A stretch of 64,000 nt of DNA from Desmodesmus armatus (Eukaryota; Chlorophyta; Chlorophyceae; Sphaeropleales; Scenedesmaceae): positions 806,001 through 870,000 of the forward strand of contig VIIQ02000004.1 of the NCBI GenBank assembly GCA_007449985.2, read 5' to 3'. The position numbers and the translations under genes were made by a program. Below are positions 11,589 through 25,082 of this stretch, one piece after another (within the stretch, counting starts at the first letter, position 1; each line of letters opens with the position of its first letter). The notes under the pieces were generated by a model. It was not told the origin of the DNA. It saw only the letters and a list, made by a program, of their open reading frames with translations, and searched no databases.

Positions 11589-12701
11589 GGGACGACACAG
11601 AGAATATGAGACACACAGAGACGGGAAGGAAAGGCAGAGGAGGCGGGGGGATAGATGGTTGCAACACGGCACACATTGTGTGGTGGTTCACCGTTTGTAA
11701 ACCCCAGTGCGAGGCTTTGTGGCTCTGTGTTGAGTCATACTCTGCCTGGACGTATTCATGTGCCCCTTGGCAGCCGTGGGTGAGCGCCACGGTGTATGTG
11801 TGATGTGGGCGAGCAGTTGTGAAGCTGTGTACACACTCATGTTGACTTGAGGTTGAGGCTGGTGTCTCTGTGCACAGATCCACGTGGATCTGCTGGTTTG
11901 TTGTCGACCAGGGTGCAATCAGCATCAGCGAGCATCAACCTGGCATCCATTGACATTGTTTGTATTGCCCTGTACCCTAGGATTGCTGGTGGTAGTGCAT
12001 AGGCATGTGGGTGAGGGTGAGGAGCGATTGGTGACAAGCTGCTTTGTGCCTCGTGGCCCAGTGGCGATGTTGCGTGCAGTTGCAGTTGCAGTGATTGGTG
12101 GCTGTGTGGTGTGTTATGCGTTGTACAACAAGCTCCGGTGCTGTGGGAAAGGTGTGCGGCAGTGGGCTGCGTGGTAACCCAGCTGGCAAGCAACCAGAGG
12201 TGGCAAGCAATCCTCCTTCGCGTACTGCTAGTGAGACCCTTCTGCAGGAATGACAACAACAGCTGTAGTTTATCAATGTTCTCCCCATGGTCACATGACA
12301 TGATGTACTGACAATGACATGTTCAACCCCAACCACAACCCCAATTGGATTGAACGCACATCACCCAGCCATTGAGGACGAAAAGTGCATGCGCAGATGA
12401 AAAGGTCAACCAGTCCAAATTGCACTCTATTGGAGGACCCCCTTTTCTGACGTGTCGGGATCAAGTTGACTGGACCGACTTCAACGGTGAGCGCGGATCA
12501 ACCTCAGGCTGCTGAAACAACTTATATAAATACTATCAATACCACAGTGGTGGTAGACTCACCATGGGCATCGTGCCACCAACTAGGGCTGCAGTGCTGT
12601 CATCCTGGTCTGTTCTTGACTGAATCAAGTGCTGCCGCTGCGGTGTTGATACTGTCTTTCCCGCAGGCAGATCACACGTTTTGAAACTTCATCATTTTGA
12701 T
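11589..12701. other. Intergenic between transporter and permease
   Basis: This stretch contains the 3' UTR of the glucose transporter and the upstream region of the amino-acid permease, both on the plus strand. No further gene is recognised. Confidence 0.5.
12523..12532 (+). promoter_or_regulatory. TATA-like box of the permease gene
   Basis: TATATAAATA lies about 170-180 bp upstream of the proposed permease ATG at 12702 and is the only strong TATA-like match in this intergenic region. The position suits a core promoter with a 5' UTR of about 140 nt. No transcription start evidence is available. Confidence 0.35.
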
Positions 12702-15700
12702 ATGGGAGGGGCTAGACGGTATGGCTGGTCAGGGTTCACCAATACAGCAGAGTACACAAAGTCCCTACCCTCATCATTCCGTCTGTTTGGCAAGCGGGCT
12801 ACGTACGTAAGGGATGGGGAGTCACAAAAGGCAGACAAGGCAGCTGCAGGCGCAGGAATGGCGCAGGTATGTGCATCCAGCCACACCCGTGCATCAATGC
12901 ACAGCGCCCCCAAAGAGACGCCACATGGCAGTGCACTCTTGTGCAGGCATACCGGCATGCTTGGCAGTGGTCACCCGTCATGACATGCCATGACATGCCA
13001 AGCGGGCTACATTCCGTGCACGACACCAACTGCTGCGTTGTCAAGCTTGAATGACACCATCCTGATGTATCTGGCCGCAGGTGCTCAATTGGTTCAGTGT
13101 GGCCATGCTGGGGTACGTAGGGGCGAGCTATGAAAGGGGGAGAGGGGGGGGTACTATGGGACAGGCATCGGCAGCGGCCGCATGTTCCATTCATTACAAC
13201 TTGCAGCCAATGCGCAGCAGTGATGCCAGTTGCTAGGCTGGAACCACCAATGACCATGATCAGTCACACATGATGCACCGTGCCCTCACGGGCTGGCTAG
13301 CCAGCTGTAACAAGGGCTGCTGCTCATGCTTGTGCTGTACCTTGCTCCTGTCCTGCTTTGCAGTACTGGGATGATTGTTGGAGCAGGTATCTTCGTGTCC
13401 TCTGGTGTCGCTGCAAAGGAGCAAGCTGGGTAGGTTGAACTTGCACGGAGCTGTTGGTGGTCTCGTGCACTTCACTCAAATGATCTGTGTTTCGTCACTG
13501 CAGCGGCTGTGTCACCATGCCTGCTGTGTGTACTGCACCAGTTTCTGTAACATTTACTGCTGCTACACACATGCGACATGTTGTGCCGCTGCCGCTGCTG
13601 GTGCCGCTGCTGCTGTGCGGCGACCTTCCAGGCCTGCTATTGTGATCTCCTTCATTGTTGCTGGAATATCAGCGCTGCTGTCAGCCCTGTGCTACAGCGA
13701 GTTTGCCGTGCAGTACCCATTTGCTGGCGGCGCGTACAACTACATCTCGCTGACACTAGGAGAGCTGGCCGCGTGGCTTGTGGTCACAAGTCTTGTCCTG
13801 GTGAGCCTCAGGGGCTGTCACAGTGTGGCAGTCATGACTTTGTTCAGGCTTAGCCATCAGGAACCGTCACAGTAACACAATTGGTGGCAACTGTGATGGC
13901 AGCGGACATGGTCAACATGGAGAAGTGCTGAGGCTGCGGCTGGCTGCCTTGCTCAGGCCGGCCTGAAGTCAGTCTCAGTCTGCCGGTGGCTTGAGTCTAC
14001 CACTGAACACCGTAGAGACTATGTTGTGCTAATGGCCATGTAGGGCCTGGCTGCTATGCAACACACCCGGATACTTTGAGATTCACATGATCCTTTCATG
14101 GCTTGCTGGCTCACATGACCTGATCTTTTGACATGGATGATACATGGAGCAGGACTGCATGTGATGCTACCATCTGCCGCAATCATGCTTGTGGTGGGAG
14201 ACAAGCGTTGTGCTGTGTGTCCTGCCGCTTGCTGTGCTGCCTGCCTTGCAGCAATACATCCTTGCCAATGCTGCAGTGTCCAGATCCTTCTCGACCTACT
14301 TTGCAGCACTGATAGGGAAAGACACGGGCTTCTTCACATTCCCCTACGGGGAATACACAGTTGACTTCCTGGCGGCTGGGTTGATGGTTGCCTGCGGCCT
14401 ACTGCTGATGTTCACCACTGCGGGAGGCAGCCTGTTCAACACCATAGTCACAGGTAACGTACCGGTTGCATGCTGTTGCTGCCCCGCACAAGGATCACTT
14501 GGGTGTATGGCGTCAACTAGTAGACACAGACCCTACCGACAGAATGGTGTTGCTACTACCCTAGTAATGCCCCTAGTAGTAGTTGTGTAGGCCTACTACC
14601 ACCCTAAGGTAGTAGGCCTACATTTGGCTGCCTACTAGGTAGTCTGAGTGTCCCTTCTACCCTAGTTACTACCCAGGCTGCTACTACCCTAGTACATAGG
14701 GTAGTAGTAGTGCATTGTGTTGCTGCTGACTAGGGTAGTATGTAGGGTGATAGCAGGGTGGTAGCAGCTGGCTGCAGTGTGCCTGATTGCATGGCTGGTT
14801 TCAGGAGGAGAATGGCATGCAAAGCTGAATCCCAGATGCACCACTATGCCCAGATGCACCACTATGCTGCTGCCTGTATGTGAATGCCCCCCACCCAGCA
14901 AGCCATCTCCATCCATTCACCCCTCAGTAGACACCATACACAAACAGCAGCTTGAACGTTACATGTGCACACCCAACTCCCATACTCCCTCGTCACATAC
15001 TCCCATGACCCCTGCCACCAACCGGTCATGCTGCATCAAACACCAAGAACAGCTTCAAAGGCTTTCAAAACAGCAAGTTGTGCAAATGCTCAACCCCTTG
15101 TCACCGCCACCAAAACTGCATAACACACCAAGTTGCGCCGACACCGTCACAGGTGGCATTGCTACTGCTGTATTGAAGCCACACCAACTCCTGCTGACTG
15201 CAAGCCACAAGCATACTGCCTACTCTGCAGCGTGCCACATCAAGCCGACCTTTCAAGCACTGCCGCGACGCGCGCGGCTGGCTGCCTAGGCAATACGGCG
15301 CCTGGCAGGATTGCAAGCTTCATGGGTGCCCTCGCACAGCTGAACTGCTTGTGCTTCTCCCAGAGGCAGGTTGCTCCTTCAAGCATGTGCCTCATGGGGT
15401 GGGACTTCCAGAACTTTGTTGACTTAGCTGCCTCCTCCATCTTGTCCTCAATCACCACCTCCTCCAGAATGATGAACTTTGCGGGTACCTGCACATGCGA
15501 CAAGGCATCAGCAGTTGCACTAGGGTTGAGATCAGTGCGCATGCACACAATCGGGGTGCAGGTATTGACTGCGTCGCATATTCACAAGTCACAACATGCG
15601 TGAACGCGATGGCGGTGCCGATCAGCTGCTGATAAGGGATATATGAGCTCCAGTGGTGCAGCAAGACTTGTGCCCTTGCACCCTTGCGGCTGGCTGCCTT

Positions 15701-18700
15701 GGCAATCACGGCGCCTGGCCATACCACACATGTGTTCAACACACGCTGCTGGCATGTGGGGTGGGTTGTCCACACCAAGCCTTGCCGTCTGGCGGTAGCA
15801 TGCTGTGTCCGGGGACACCTCATCCACCACAATCTGTGCACTTGTCATGACATGTATGATCATTGTTGCTGGTACAGTTACATGGTTGAGGCCAGGCCTG
15901 ATCACACAACTATCCGGCAGCCATGCTTCGCGACCTCACCTGCAGTGTTATCCTTGTCTGTGCCCTGCTGCCGCTTGGCTAGCTCCTTGCATGTGTTGGC
16001 CTTGTTACGATCAGCACGAGCCTCCAGCACTCGCAGGCAATCAACATGCCCTGTAAGCTTGCCTCAGGTCCCAAAGCTTTGCAAGCACGGTTGGTGTGTC
16101 CCAGTGGCCCTTGAGGCGCTCAGCACAATGCTTGGCTGCAGGGGCCAACAGGGCAGCAGCAGCAGCAGCCAAAGAGGTCAGTTGGGCCGACATACTGAGG
16201 AGCCACACCATGATAACTGTGTGGAACACATGTTCCGGCTGCAACGTATCACACACGGTCTGGTTTGATCCTGTAGCATGGGGCAACAGAACCCACTTGA
16301 AGCTGGTAGGTAGGAGCATTTGGCCTCACCGTGCTGCTGATCACCCATCTGCAAGCTGTGGAGCTTGTGCTGGTCCCTCATCGATACAGAAGCCACACAA
16401 AAGCACCTCCTGCACACACATACACAGGCAGCACAGGGGTGTCTGAACACTAAGCAGCAGCAACATAGGAAGTTGTAGCAGGCTGTGTCAGCACACGCCT
16501 GCTGTCCACCTGCTGTTCAACATTATAAGCCTTGCATGCGTGTGCTGTTGAAGTTGCCAGCATTTCTGGGGAACACCAGGCTCTGAGTCATGGCGCACAA
16601 GCACAGCTGGCAGGTGGACGCCAGGTTGAACTCACCCTACATTTGACCCAGCCCGCCAGTTCTCAGCACTTTGCAAGAGGCCGCAAACAGATCTGTCAAC
16701 TACCGCTGCAGCTGCACTGTGTAGCTGCTGCAGACGCACAGCATCGTGCTCATAATGGACGGTCCCAGGACGATGTACGTAAGTATTTGATAGCGATAGC
16801 GGACCAGTGCGAGCTGTGGATGAGACGGAAGGAATCAACTACCGTCGGTTTGTGAGGCAGCTGTCGCATTGGACGCGTACTGATAAGCTTAAGGATGCGG
16901 AAGGGCGATGATCGTTACGTATGAGGTGTGCAGACGCACGTGGCATCAAGACGTTGCCACCCTGTCAGGGTTCAGAGCCCAGTCAGTGACAGCCTGTTCA
17001 AACACAGGGCAGGTATGAACCCAGAAACTCTGGAGGCAGGCTTCAATGCTTGATTATGTGTGAGGAAGTGCTGCCTTGTCCCTGGCAGCAGCCTTTCGTC
17101 ATGAGTGCATTGGGACTCCCAGGGATCTGCAGGCCAACCAGCTGGCAGTGCTTGTCCTCCAAGCCTGTCTTCGGATTTCCTGATGCGTGTAATATCCAAT
17201 TTCGCTGCAGTGCATGGCCCAATGTAAAGGGGAGCCACTCCCGCCTTTCCCTTGCAGTCACTGCTGCACTGCGTGCCTTACAGCCTCTACCTGGGCTGCA
17301 CTGTGCACACCATCGCCAAACGGCAACAGAAACAGATTCAAAAACACAAAAAGCTTCTCAAGTGTCGTTCACAGGGAGTGTGAAATGTCCAGCCTTGAAG
17401 GCAGCAGAAGGGAAGAACACATCCAGCTTGCACTGCTTTTTGAAGGGACATGCGCCTCATGTTGGGCGGAGGTACCAGGTCTTCGGCCGGCGCTCTTGCC
17501 TGCCTGTGTTGTCACTGCCACAAGCACTGGCGGGTGTGCACAGCAGGCTGACCCGATCCAAAAAATTGAGGTCCAACAACAGAAGTGCTGGCCACTGTGA
17601 CCCTCAGGTGCTGTACGCACACAGCAATTCATAGCGGCTGCAGTTGTGCTGTACTTTACTGTGCCCCACACCAGCACTGTCCGCGTTGGGGAACAGGCAA
17701 CACCAGCATCATGTTGTGCTTGCAAGCCTTGCTGCTAGCCAGCTTTGAGCCTTGACGTGTTGCCGGTCGGCCTACTCAGCTGTCCTGCACGTGTGACACG
17801 TGCCAAGTCAAGCACCGGTGCCCTTCATGGGGTAGGGCCTGCTACTGTCACAGTTCACGGTGTAAGTGAGGATTACTACAACTTTCAAGTGACCACAGCA
17901 CCAGCAACACCCACAGCTCTATGACTTACAACTCAGTTACTCCATTTTACAGTGTTTCTGGAGTAAATAGGGAGTAAGTGAGCACTTGCAGGAGTAAGTG
18001 ACCCCCACTCTGGACTTACTCCAGGAGTTGCAGTCAAAAACGTTGGTAGGGCTGACATGTCCGACAGCGCTAGCAAGCTGTTCGGCATGTCTTCAGGCAC
18101 GGCTTGTGAGGAGGCACTTGCAAGCCAATTGGCTAGGCCTGTACAGGCCATGTATGGCATGCACATGTATACATGCTTTGTTTACTGGTGTACACACGTG
18201 TGCACAGTTGACTGTAACCCACTCTGTCTTGACAATTGACCAATACATGTGACACATGTATGCAGCACCTGAGTATCCGTGTGCAAGAGGTGAACATGTA
18301 TACACACACTGTCCGTCTGTGCATGAACACAAGCACAATGCTCTGCCCAACACAGAGTACCACCAGCTGGCCTGCCTACTAGTAGTACTACCCTAGCAGA
18401 GGGTAGTCAGCTGATTAAAACTCTACTAGCCTAGCAGCAGGGTAGTAAGTGGTCAAAAATGCTGTACTACCCTCTACTACCAGGGTAGTAGCCAGGCTGT
18501 TCTGTCGGTAGGGAGAACACCTGCTGTTGCGTTGTTGATGACGGACTTATACACCCCTTGCACACTCACTGCTTCCAGACAGCCGTGTTGAGGTTGGGTG
18601 CACAGTATGGCTTGGGTGCTGGGTGCATGTGTGTCCTGCCAGCACCAAACACAGCCTCAGAAGAGTCGGCTGTCCGATCCACTCAACATGCAGGCACCCA

Positions 18701-21700
18701 GCTGGTGGTCATCCTGCTGATCCTGATCTTGGGTTTCTGGAAGAGCAACCGCGCCAACCTGACCCCTTTCCTGCCATATGGAGTTCCCGGGTGAGGCTGG
18801 CACATGCAGCTCGACTGGTCCTGCTTGTGCCGCACTCAATCATGGATGGAAGCCGAACATGTGTGAACAACACATGTGTGAACAAGACAGGCTAAGCTTG
18901 GGCCCAAGCAGCATGGCAGTTGATGCTGTCGTTTATGCAGCAGTTGACAAGCCCTGCTGCTTTTACGCATGAACCAGTTTGCCAGTTGCATACTTGGTGC
19001 GAGCAGGGAGCAGACAAGCCTGGCTAGATGCCTGAAGCAGGAGCACCAGACCAACTAGGACACACAGCTAGGACAAGGGGGAACAGTGACCAACCCTGCC
19101 TCTGTCGCTGCAGGATATTCCAAGGAGCTTCGTTTGTGTTCTTCAGCTTCATCGGCTTTGACTGTGTGTCAACCCTGGCAGAGGAAGTGAAGAACCCTTC
19201 AGTGGACATGCCTGTCGGCATTGTGGGCTGCATCTCCTTTGTCAGCATCATCTGTAAGTTTTGTTTTTCAAGGTTTTGGATTTTACCATCGTTTTGGGTT
19301 TTACCAGGTTTTGGGTTTGCCCCAACATCTGTGAGTGTTGTGTGCTGACATACCTAGGATGCATTGCACAGCTGGTGCACTGGCCACCTGTGGCTTGGCT
19401 ACAGCGAAGCAATCAGCCAGCAACAGCATGCCTGCTCAGCAGCGACGGCCAATAAATGAAATCAAACGAGAAACAAGCCATACAAGACAATGTGCAGTAT
19501 GATGTGGGGTGTGGCATGCAGCAGCTGGCAACAACCACAGCCTGCCTTCTTGCCAAGAAACCTCCGGTGGCCCATGCCTGTGCACAGCGCAATGTATGGT
19601 TTGCTTGTGGTTGCGCGTGCTGTGCGGCATCAGCCTTCACCCTCATGGTGATGCGAGCAGGAGCATTGATCAAGGCGTGCCTTACAGCCCTGCAGCCTGT
19701 GCCCTGGCTGTGATAAGGCTGGCAACGGGTGGGTCTCACTGACGGCTGCATTCACCTCGACACGTGTGCTCACTCCTCACGTGCTGTATGTGTTGGTACT
19801 GCTGCTGCCACCAGACACCCTCATGTCTCTGTGCCTGGTGATGATGGTCCCCTACGACCAGCTGGATCCTGATGCTTCATTCGCCACTGCCTTCACACAA
19901 GTTGGACTCCCCTGGGCGCAGTACTTGGTGGCTCTGGGAGCCGTGCTGGGGTAAGTGAGGTTGACAGCGTGGTGTGAGGGTGTGCTTGACTAACCCTTTG
20001 TGATTAGCTGCACTTCCAAGGGGGGTGTCTGCTGGCGACGGCTGTGCTCTCCATGCGCCTTGGCAGCATCTGTATGTGCTTGTGAAGGCGTGCGGGTGGC
20101 CAATGAGATGCTGAAGTTTTGGCAAGATGGCCATAAGCTGTGTTGTCCTGCTGCGCGTATCTCTGTTACTGCAGGATTGTGACAGGTGTGCTGGTGGGAA
20201 TGATGGGTGTAGCGCGCATCGTGTGTTCCATGGGCCGCACCCATCTGTTCTTCCCCTGGTTTGGAAAGATCAGCGAGAAGTTCCAGACCCCCATGTGGGC
20301 CACTGTGTTTGTCACAGTAGCTGGGGTCCCGCTGGCCCTCCTGACGGACCTCCCTCCACTGATCGACATGGTCTCAGCAGGTGAGACATAATCTTGGTGA
20401 TGTTACAATTTTTGCTCAAACAAACACTGTGCAGGACTGTAGTTGAGGTCTGCACGCTGGATGATCGACCCCAAGGCCTGTTTTCCTTGCAGCATCCGGC
20501 GCTGCGGACACATGCATGTGCAGGCAGTACAGCCGGGCACCCATGGGGTACTGCCTGCGCCGCGCAGCGGCTATTTCAGTCTAGTTGTTGAGGATGACGT
20601 AACTGACTGTCAAAGACATGATTCATGACTCATGACAAGCCGCACTGCCTGCAGGTACCCTCATGGTGTTTGGCGTCGTGGCTCTGGCCCTGATCTGGAA
20701 GCGAATCGTGAAGCCAAAGGCACCATTCAAAGAGAACGCAAAACCCATGGCACTCATCTTCCTGCTGGTGGCAGTGTGTGTTGGTGAGTGGGAAAGCACA
20801 GCTTCGGCCAAAAATGCAGCGCCAACACCTACCAAGCCCCCAACCACCCTACTTGCATGCTGTAAGGAGATAGTGTTACCAGCAACTGCATGCAATGTGT
20901 GCACTGCACACCCAGCGCATGTGCAAGAGCATGTGGTGCTGGTGTTCTGCCCAAAAGCAACGTATTTTTAAATACTACTACTACTACTAAACTGGGTCAG
21001 GGCCACGCCTGACCGCCCTTTCTGGAGCCAAACTAGGCTCATAGGGCATACAGCATACAAATACAAATGTGGGTGGCGGGCTCTCAGGGCTGCATGCGTG
21101 CTGGTGAACAGCACTTGTTTGCACCCCTTCCGAGATCTCCCACAACTGGCTGACAGACTTGCTGCTCCCCGCCTGCTTCCGCATCCTGCTGCTGCTGCCA
21201 CCGACACTTGCAGCGTTTGCATGTGTCTATGGCCTGGTGACAGAAGATGCCACCTCCATGATCATCGGCATGGCTGTCTGTGCTGGCCTCTGCGTGGCTT
21301 TCTCAGCCGCCATCCAGTTCACGTGCACCCAGCATGACCGCCCAGCCTACAGGGTGCCCCTGTTCCCCTACATCCCTGCAGCCTCCCTGCTCCTCAACAG
21401 CTTCCTCATGGCCAGCCTGCCTGCCCGGGCCTACTGGCAGCTGGCAATTTTCATGGCTCTGATGATTGTGTTCTACCTGCTCTACTCCGTCCACGCCGCC
21501 ACAAGGTTTGTGGATGGGAGATTGAGACGCGTGAAACTTGTCAGTGTCATGGGGCATCACACAATGACATGTGGCTCTGACCACGTCCATTAGCCTTGTT
21601 GTCGCTGCCATGGCAGGGCTGTCATTTCACACTCCGCCAGCACACACATGATGCACCGACGCCACGATTGGCAGGCGTCCTTTGTGGGATGCTGTAGTAC

Positions 21701-22061
21701 CCATCAGGACGGCATGCATGTCTCCTACATACAGGACGTGTCCAGCACAGCAAATTACACCAACAGCATGTTTGTGGTGTGGTCATGCAGGTTTGACCAG
21801 GAGCCACGTGCTGCTATTGTCGGCGCCAAAGCTGTTGACCTGGAGGATGGCGTCCCAATGCCCGAAGATGACTCCGCAAGAGTGAGGGATGCTGGGCAGG
21901 AAGGTGCCCATCGCCCAGGGCTGCAGGGTGATGAAGCACACCCCCACGGCGCCGGCTTGATCGACCACATCAACAGTGGTGCTCAGCTAGAGCACCGTAC
22001 TGGCTCAGTGCTGGGCAGGAGGTCTGGCGGTGTGGCCCATCTGCCACCACCCACACTGTAG
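12702..22061 (+). CDS. Cationic amino-acid transporter (CAT-type APC permease)
   Basis: Twelve exons with agreeing phases: 12702-12866, 13081-13112, 13364-13429, 13632-13800, 14252-14453, 18694-18790, 19114-19253, 19815-19950, 20175-20380, 20655-20783, 21157-21505 and 21791-22061. The total is 653 residues, in the usual plant/animal CAT range. Family segments appear in order: GTGMIVGAGIFVSSG (TM1), PAIVISFIVAG, LCYSEFAVQYPFAGGAYNY, FVFFSFIGFDCVSTLAEEVK, VARIVCSMGRTHLFFPW and YRVPLFPYIPA. Expected: about 14 membrane helices and proton-coupled uptake of basic amino acids at the plasma membrane, tonoplast or plastid. Intron 5 is over 4.2 kb because a transposable element sits in it; the other introns are 215-867 bp. 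The N-terminus (ARRYGWSGF..) and the hydrophilic C-terminus after 21,880 are least certain. Confidence 0.9.
14531..18513. mobile_element. DNA transposon (TIR element) in permease intron 5
   Basis: The left end starts CCCTACCGACAGAA and the right end is its exact reverse complement ending at 18513. After a 7-nt mismatch both ends continue GCTACTACCCT(A/G)GTAG, so the terminal inverted repeat is about 35 bp. Both subterminal regions (14550-14770 and 18370-18500) are packed with direct and inverted copies of CTACTACCCTAG-like units. The trinucleotide AGA flanks both ends, consistent with a 3-bp target duplication as in EnSpm/CACTA or Harbinger-type elements. No transposase family was recognised inside; one minus-strand frame at 16041-16319 looks protein-like but is unidentified. 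The host gene stays intact because the element is intronic. Confidence 0.8.
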
Positions 22062-25000
22062 GGATGACGAGGCTTTTCTTGGGTCCATGACTCATCCAGG
22101 TCCATGATCCAGGTCCATGACTCATCCAGAGATGACCGCGGTGCAGTGTGTGCTGACATGTGCTTGAAGTGCAGCAGGCCTGTTTGGGTTTGTTTGATGA
22201 CATGTGCGGGGGCCAAGTTGCTGTCCGAAGCTTTCCACATATGATCACAGCTACCGGTGTAATGTGTTGCTGTCCTGAAGTGGGGTTTGCTTGTTGGTTT
22301 GTGTGCATGTGTTCTTTCTTAAAGCAGGCCTGGGGAAAGGGAGCAGCCTGCTGTTTGTGCTCTCCGGTGTAGCCGCTGTGCCTGGACAAGCATGATGTTG
22401 TGCCGCCTACCTACCAACGCATGATTTCCTGCACTGATCCGGGGAGAAGCTGTTTTTGTATGGTATGTGCATGTGTGATGCGTCAGACATGGGCATGGTG
22501 GTGTTGGGCAGAGCAAACTGTTACACACGATTGTTGCTATTCTCCAGGGATTGCATGTTGCAGCAACTGCCGTGCAGTGGCCAATGGGGGGACTGGTCGG
22601 CTGTGATGTGCCCTGACTGACGGCAGTCGTTGCTTGTAAAGCAGTAAGTCGGCGCCTGACCGGCCCATAAGCATGCTGCCGTTGCTGCTGGAGGCATCGG
22701 CCTTGCAGGTCAACTGCCAGGCTTTGCTGCACCGTGGTGGCCAGAGCATTACGCACGGCAACTTACGACGCCTGAGTGGGCAACGTATGCCATGTATACC
22801 AGCGACTGTGTCGCTGCTTGTCTGAGTTGTGGCAAAGTGACTGCACCGGGTGGTTTGTGAACCGTGTCATCGTGTTCTGGTCTGTACAGCAGAAGGCATG
22901 TTCATGCGCTACAGGTGGCTATGGTGACTCGACTGGTGGTGAGTGTGAAACTGTGGCACAGCATGCCTACAGCACCGCCGTCAAGGCAGTGCCGACAATT
23001 TCGTAGTACCCCTGTACTGTTGTGCACAGGGGTGTTGTTTCAGTGTGCTGTATGTTGCACAAGGGCGCATGTATTAGCTGTTAAAGGTCAAACACTGGTG
23101 GTGGTGCACGATGTTGCCAGCCCCGATGGCTGCTCAAAGTCATGGACCCATCATGACTACTTCCGGTTGTGTGGTGAGGTGGCCTGGGCATGATCCGTAA
23201 TGTCCGTAATGTACAGGACCTGACTTGCGTTATGTGAAAACTTGCGGCGGGCATCCCAGTTCGGCAAGTGTGGTCTCTCTTGGCCTTTGGCTTAGGGCAC
23301 ACAACTTCGAGGTTGTTAAGGGTCGATGGGCATGTTGCCCTAGCTTGAGTGGTGACATGGGTTGTGTATCAGGGCTGGCACGATGTATCACATCTGGTGT
23401 TCCGTGCAGTCATCGGGAAGCGGCTGGATGTCTGATGTGGGGATAGTCGGCTGTCGCATTGTGGGAGGCACTGTGTGAAGGATTTTATCTGACATGATGA
23501 GGGATTCCAGGGTGCGCAAGTCCGTCTAGTGGCACTGAGCCGCATACCTATCAACGCATGCAATGAGCCCAAACTGAGCGCCCTGATGAGGCGCTGTGTG
23601 GCTGCTGTAGATGCTGCATGTCTGAGACATAACTGCCGAATGCGGCATCCAGCAACAAAGATATATCTGTGTTTGATCTCATCACCTGACTTAGTCCTCA
23701 TGGACGGCTCGTATCAGTTCTCCCATGAACCTGGAGCTCGCTTGTGAGTTGTGCGGCATTTCAGTCGGTGTTATGTTTGTGGATGTTACCAAGTAGGACT
23801 TTACAGCCAGTGTGACTCAGTGAGCGCCAGCCATGTGCAAAGCTTGCAGCATGTTGCAGCCTCGTGTATCACTGAGTTGCACTGCCATTGTGCAAGTGGC
23901 TTGCATCGTACAAGGTCGCGCAATGTCACCGCGCTGCATTGTCTTGCGCGGCAACAAAAAGTCAGGTTTGGCAAGCTGAGACCAACACTCGCATGGAACA
24001 GTCAGGGCTTAAAGCTGCAGGTACCACCGGTGGCAGTTGCAACAGATATAAAGCTGAGACAGTCACACCTTTCCTGAGTAGTGACAACATGTGTGCTGCC
24101 CCACTGGGGCAGGCGGCTCGCTCCCACGCACTAAGCTACCCACAAACAGGCCGGCAACATGGCACAGAGCTGTGCGGGCATGGTGGCCACCGCAACAAGA
24201 TGCTCGCAGTCATACAATGAAACCCTCGTGGCCTTCCTGAGTGCACCAAGGGGCACTGCCTGCTGTCCAGCGCACCAACATCAAAGCATTTCGCTGTTTG
24301 TACAGCCTGTCTGGGGGCGTGTCACAGCCGCCGTAGGCACTGAGTGGACACTCCCTGTGCGGGGGACTTTGGAGTATCACCATGCACATGCCGCGCATGT
24401 CATGCTGTTGCAGCCGCTCTGGCCGGCAGGAACCCTTGACGTGTGTGACGATATGTGTGCATGCACCGATGCCTGGCATGCTCACATATGTGATGCTGGG
24501 CCCCACATATCACAGCGGGGCGGTAAAAACAAGCAAGCTGGCAGTTCCGTGGGGCACACTTTCTGCGCCAAAACATTGTCACACCTGCATGAGGTCCAGA
24601 CAAAGACTCCCAATTTGCAAGGTAGTAGCCACCTAACCACCCCCCCGAATGTTGAAAGACACTGGCAGCACTACTGCTGATTGCTTACTGCTACTGAGAA
24701 AGGAAGTGACGGCATCGCTAGATAGTCGCAAACAATGCTGACCTCAAAGGCTAAACCTGCCACTTTGCGACTGTGACAACAAGTTGACAGGGAGGTAGTT
24801 GCTCCTGCCTACCCTACTTCAAGCAAACTCAAGGCCCGACATGCCAGGTGACAAGCTGGCATGACAGGTGATCAAGTGCATGCGAACCCTGCGCTGACAC
24901 TGTCAGCTGTGGCACAGCAGTGCTCACCAAACCACCCTTATTGACCCAGACTCAGGCTGATCCAAACCAGCGTAGAAGCTCCCACAACAGGCATCCCCAG

Positions 25001-25082
25001 GTCAAGGCCCAGGCCTGACAATCAAACTCCACCAAGCCGAATCTGATCTGTCAGTACAGCGACAATCATTACAAATCATAGC
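22062..25082. other. Intergenic, 3 kb, no gene recognised
   Basis: This lies between the convergent permease and kinase genes. No frame shows family resemblance or a consistent exon chain. Near 22080-22130, just after the permease stop, a short unit (CATGACTCATCCAGGTCCATG) is duplicated. TGTAA occurs at about 22257, a candidate permease poly(A) signal. Confidence 0.5.

Noticed and set aside
23888..24680. Overlapping plus-strand frames in the 22-25 kb gap
   Set aside because: Composition is non-coding-like, with no family resemblance, no consistent splice partners and no conserved motif.
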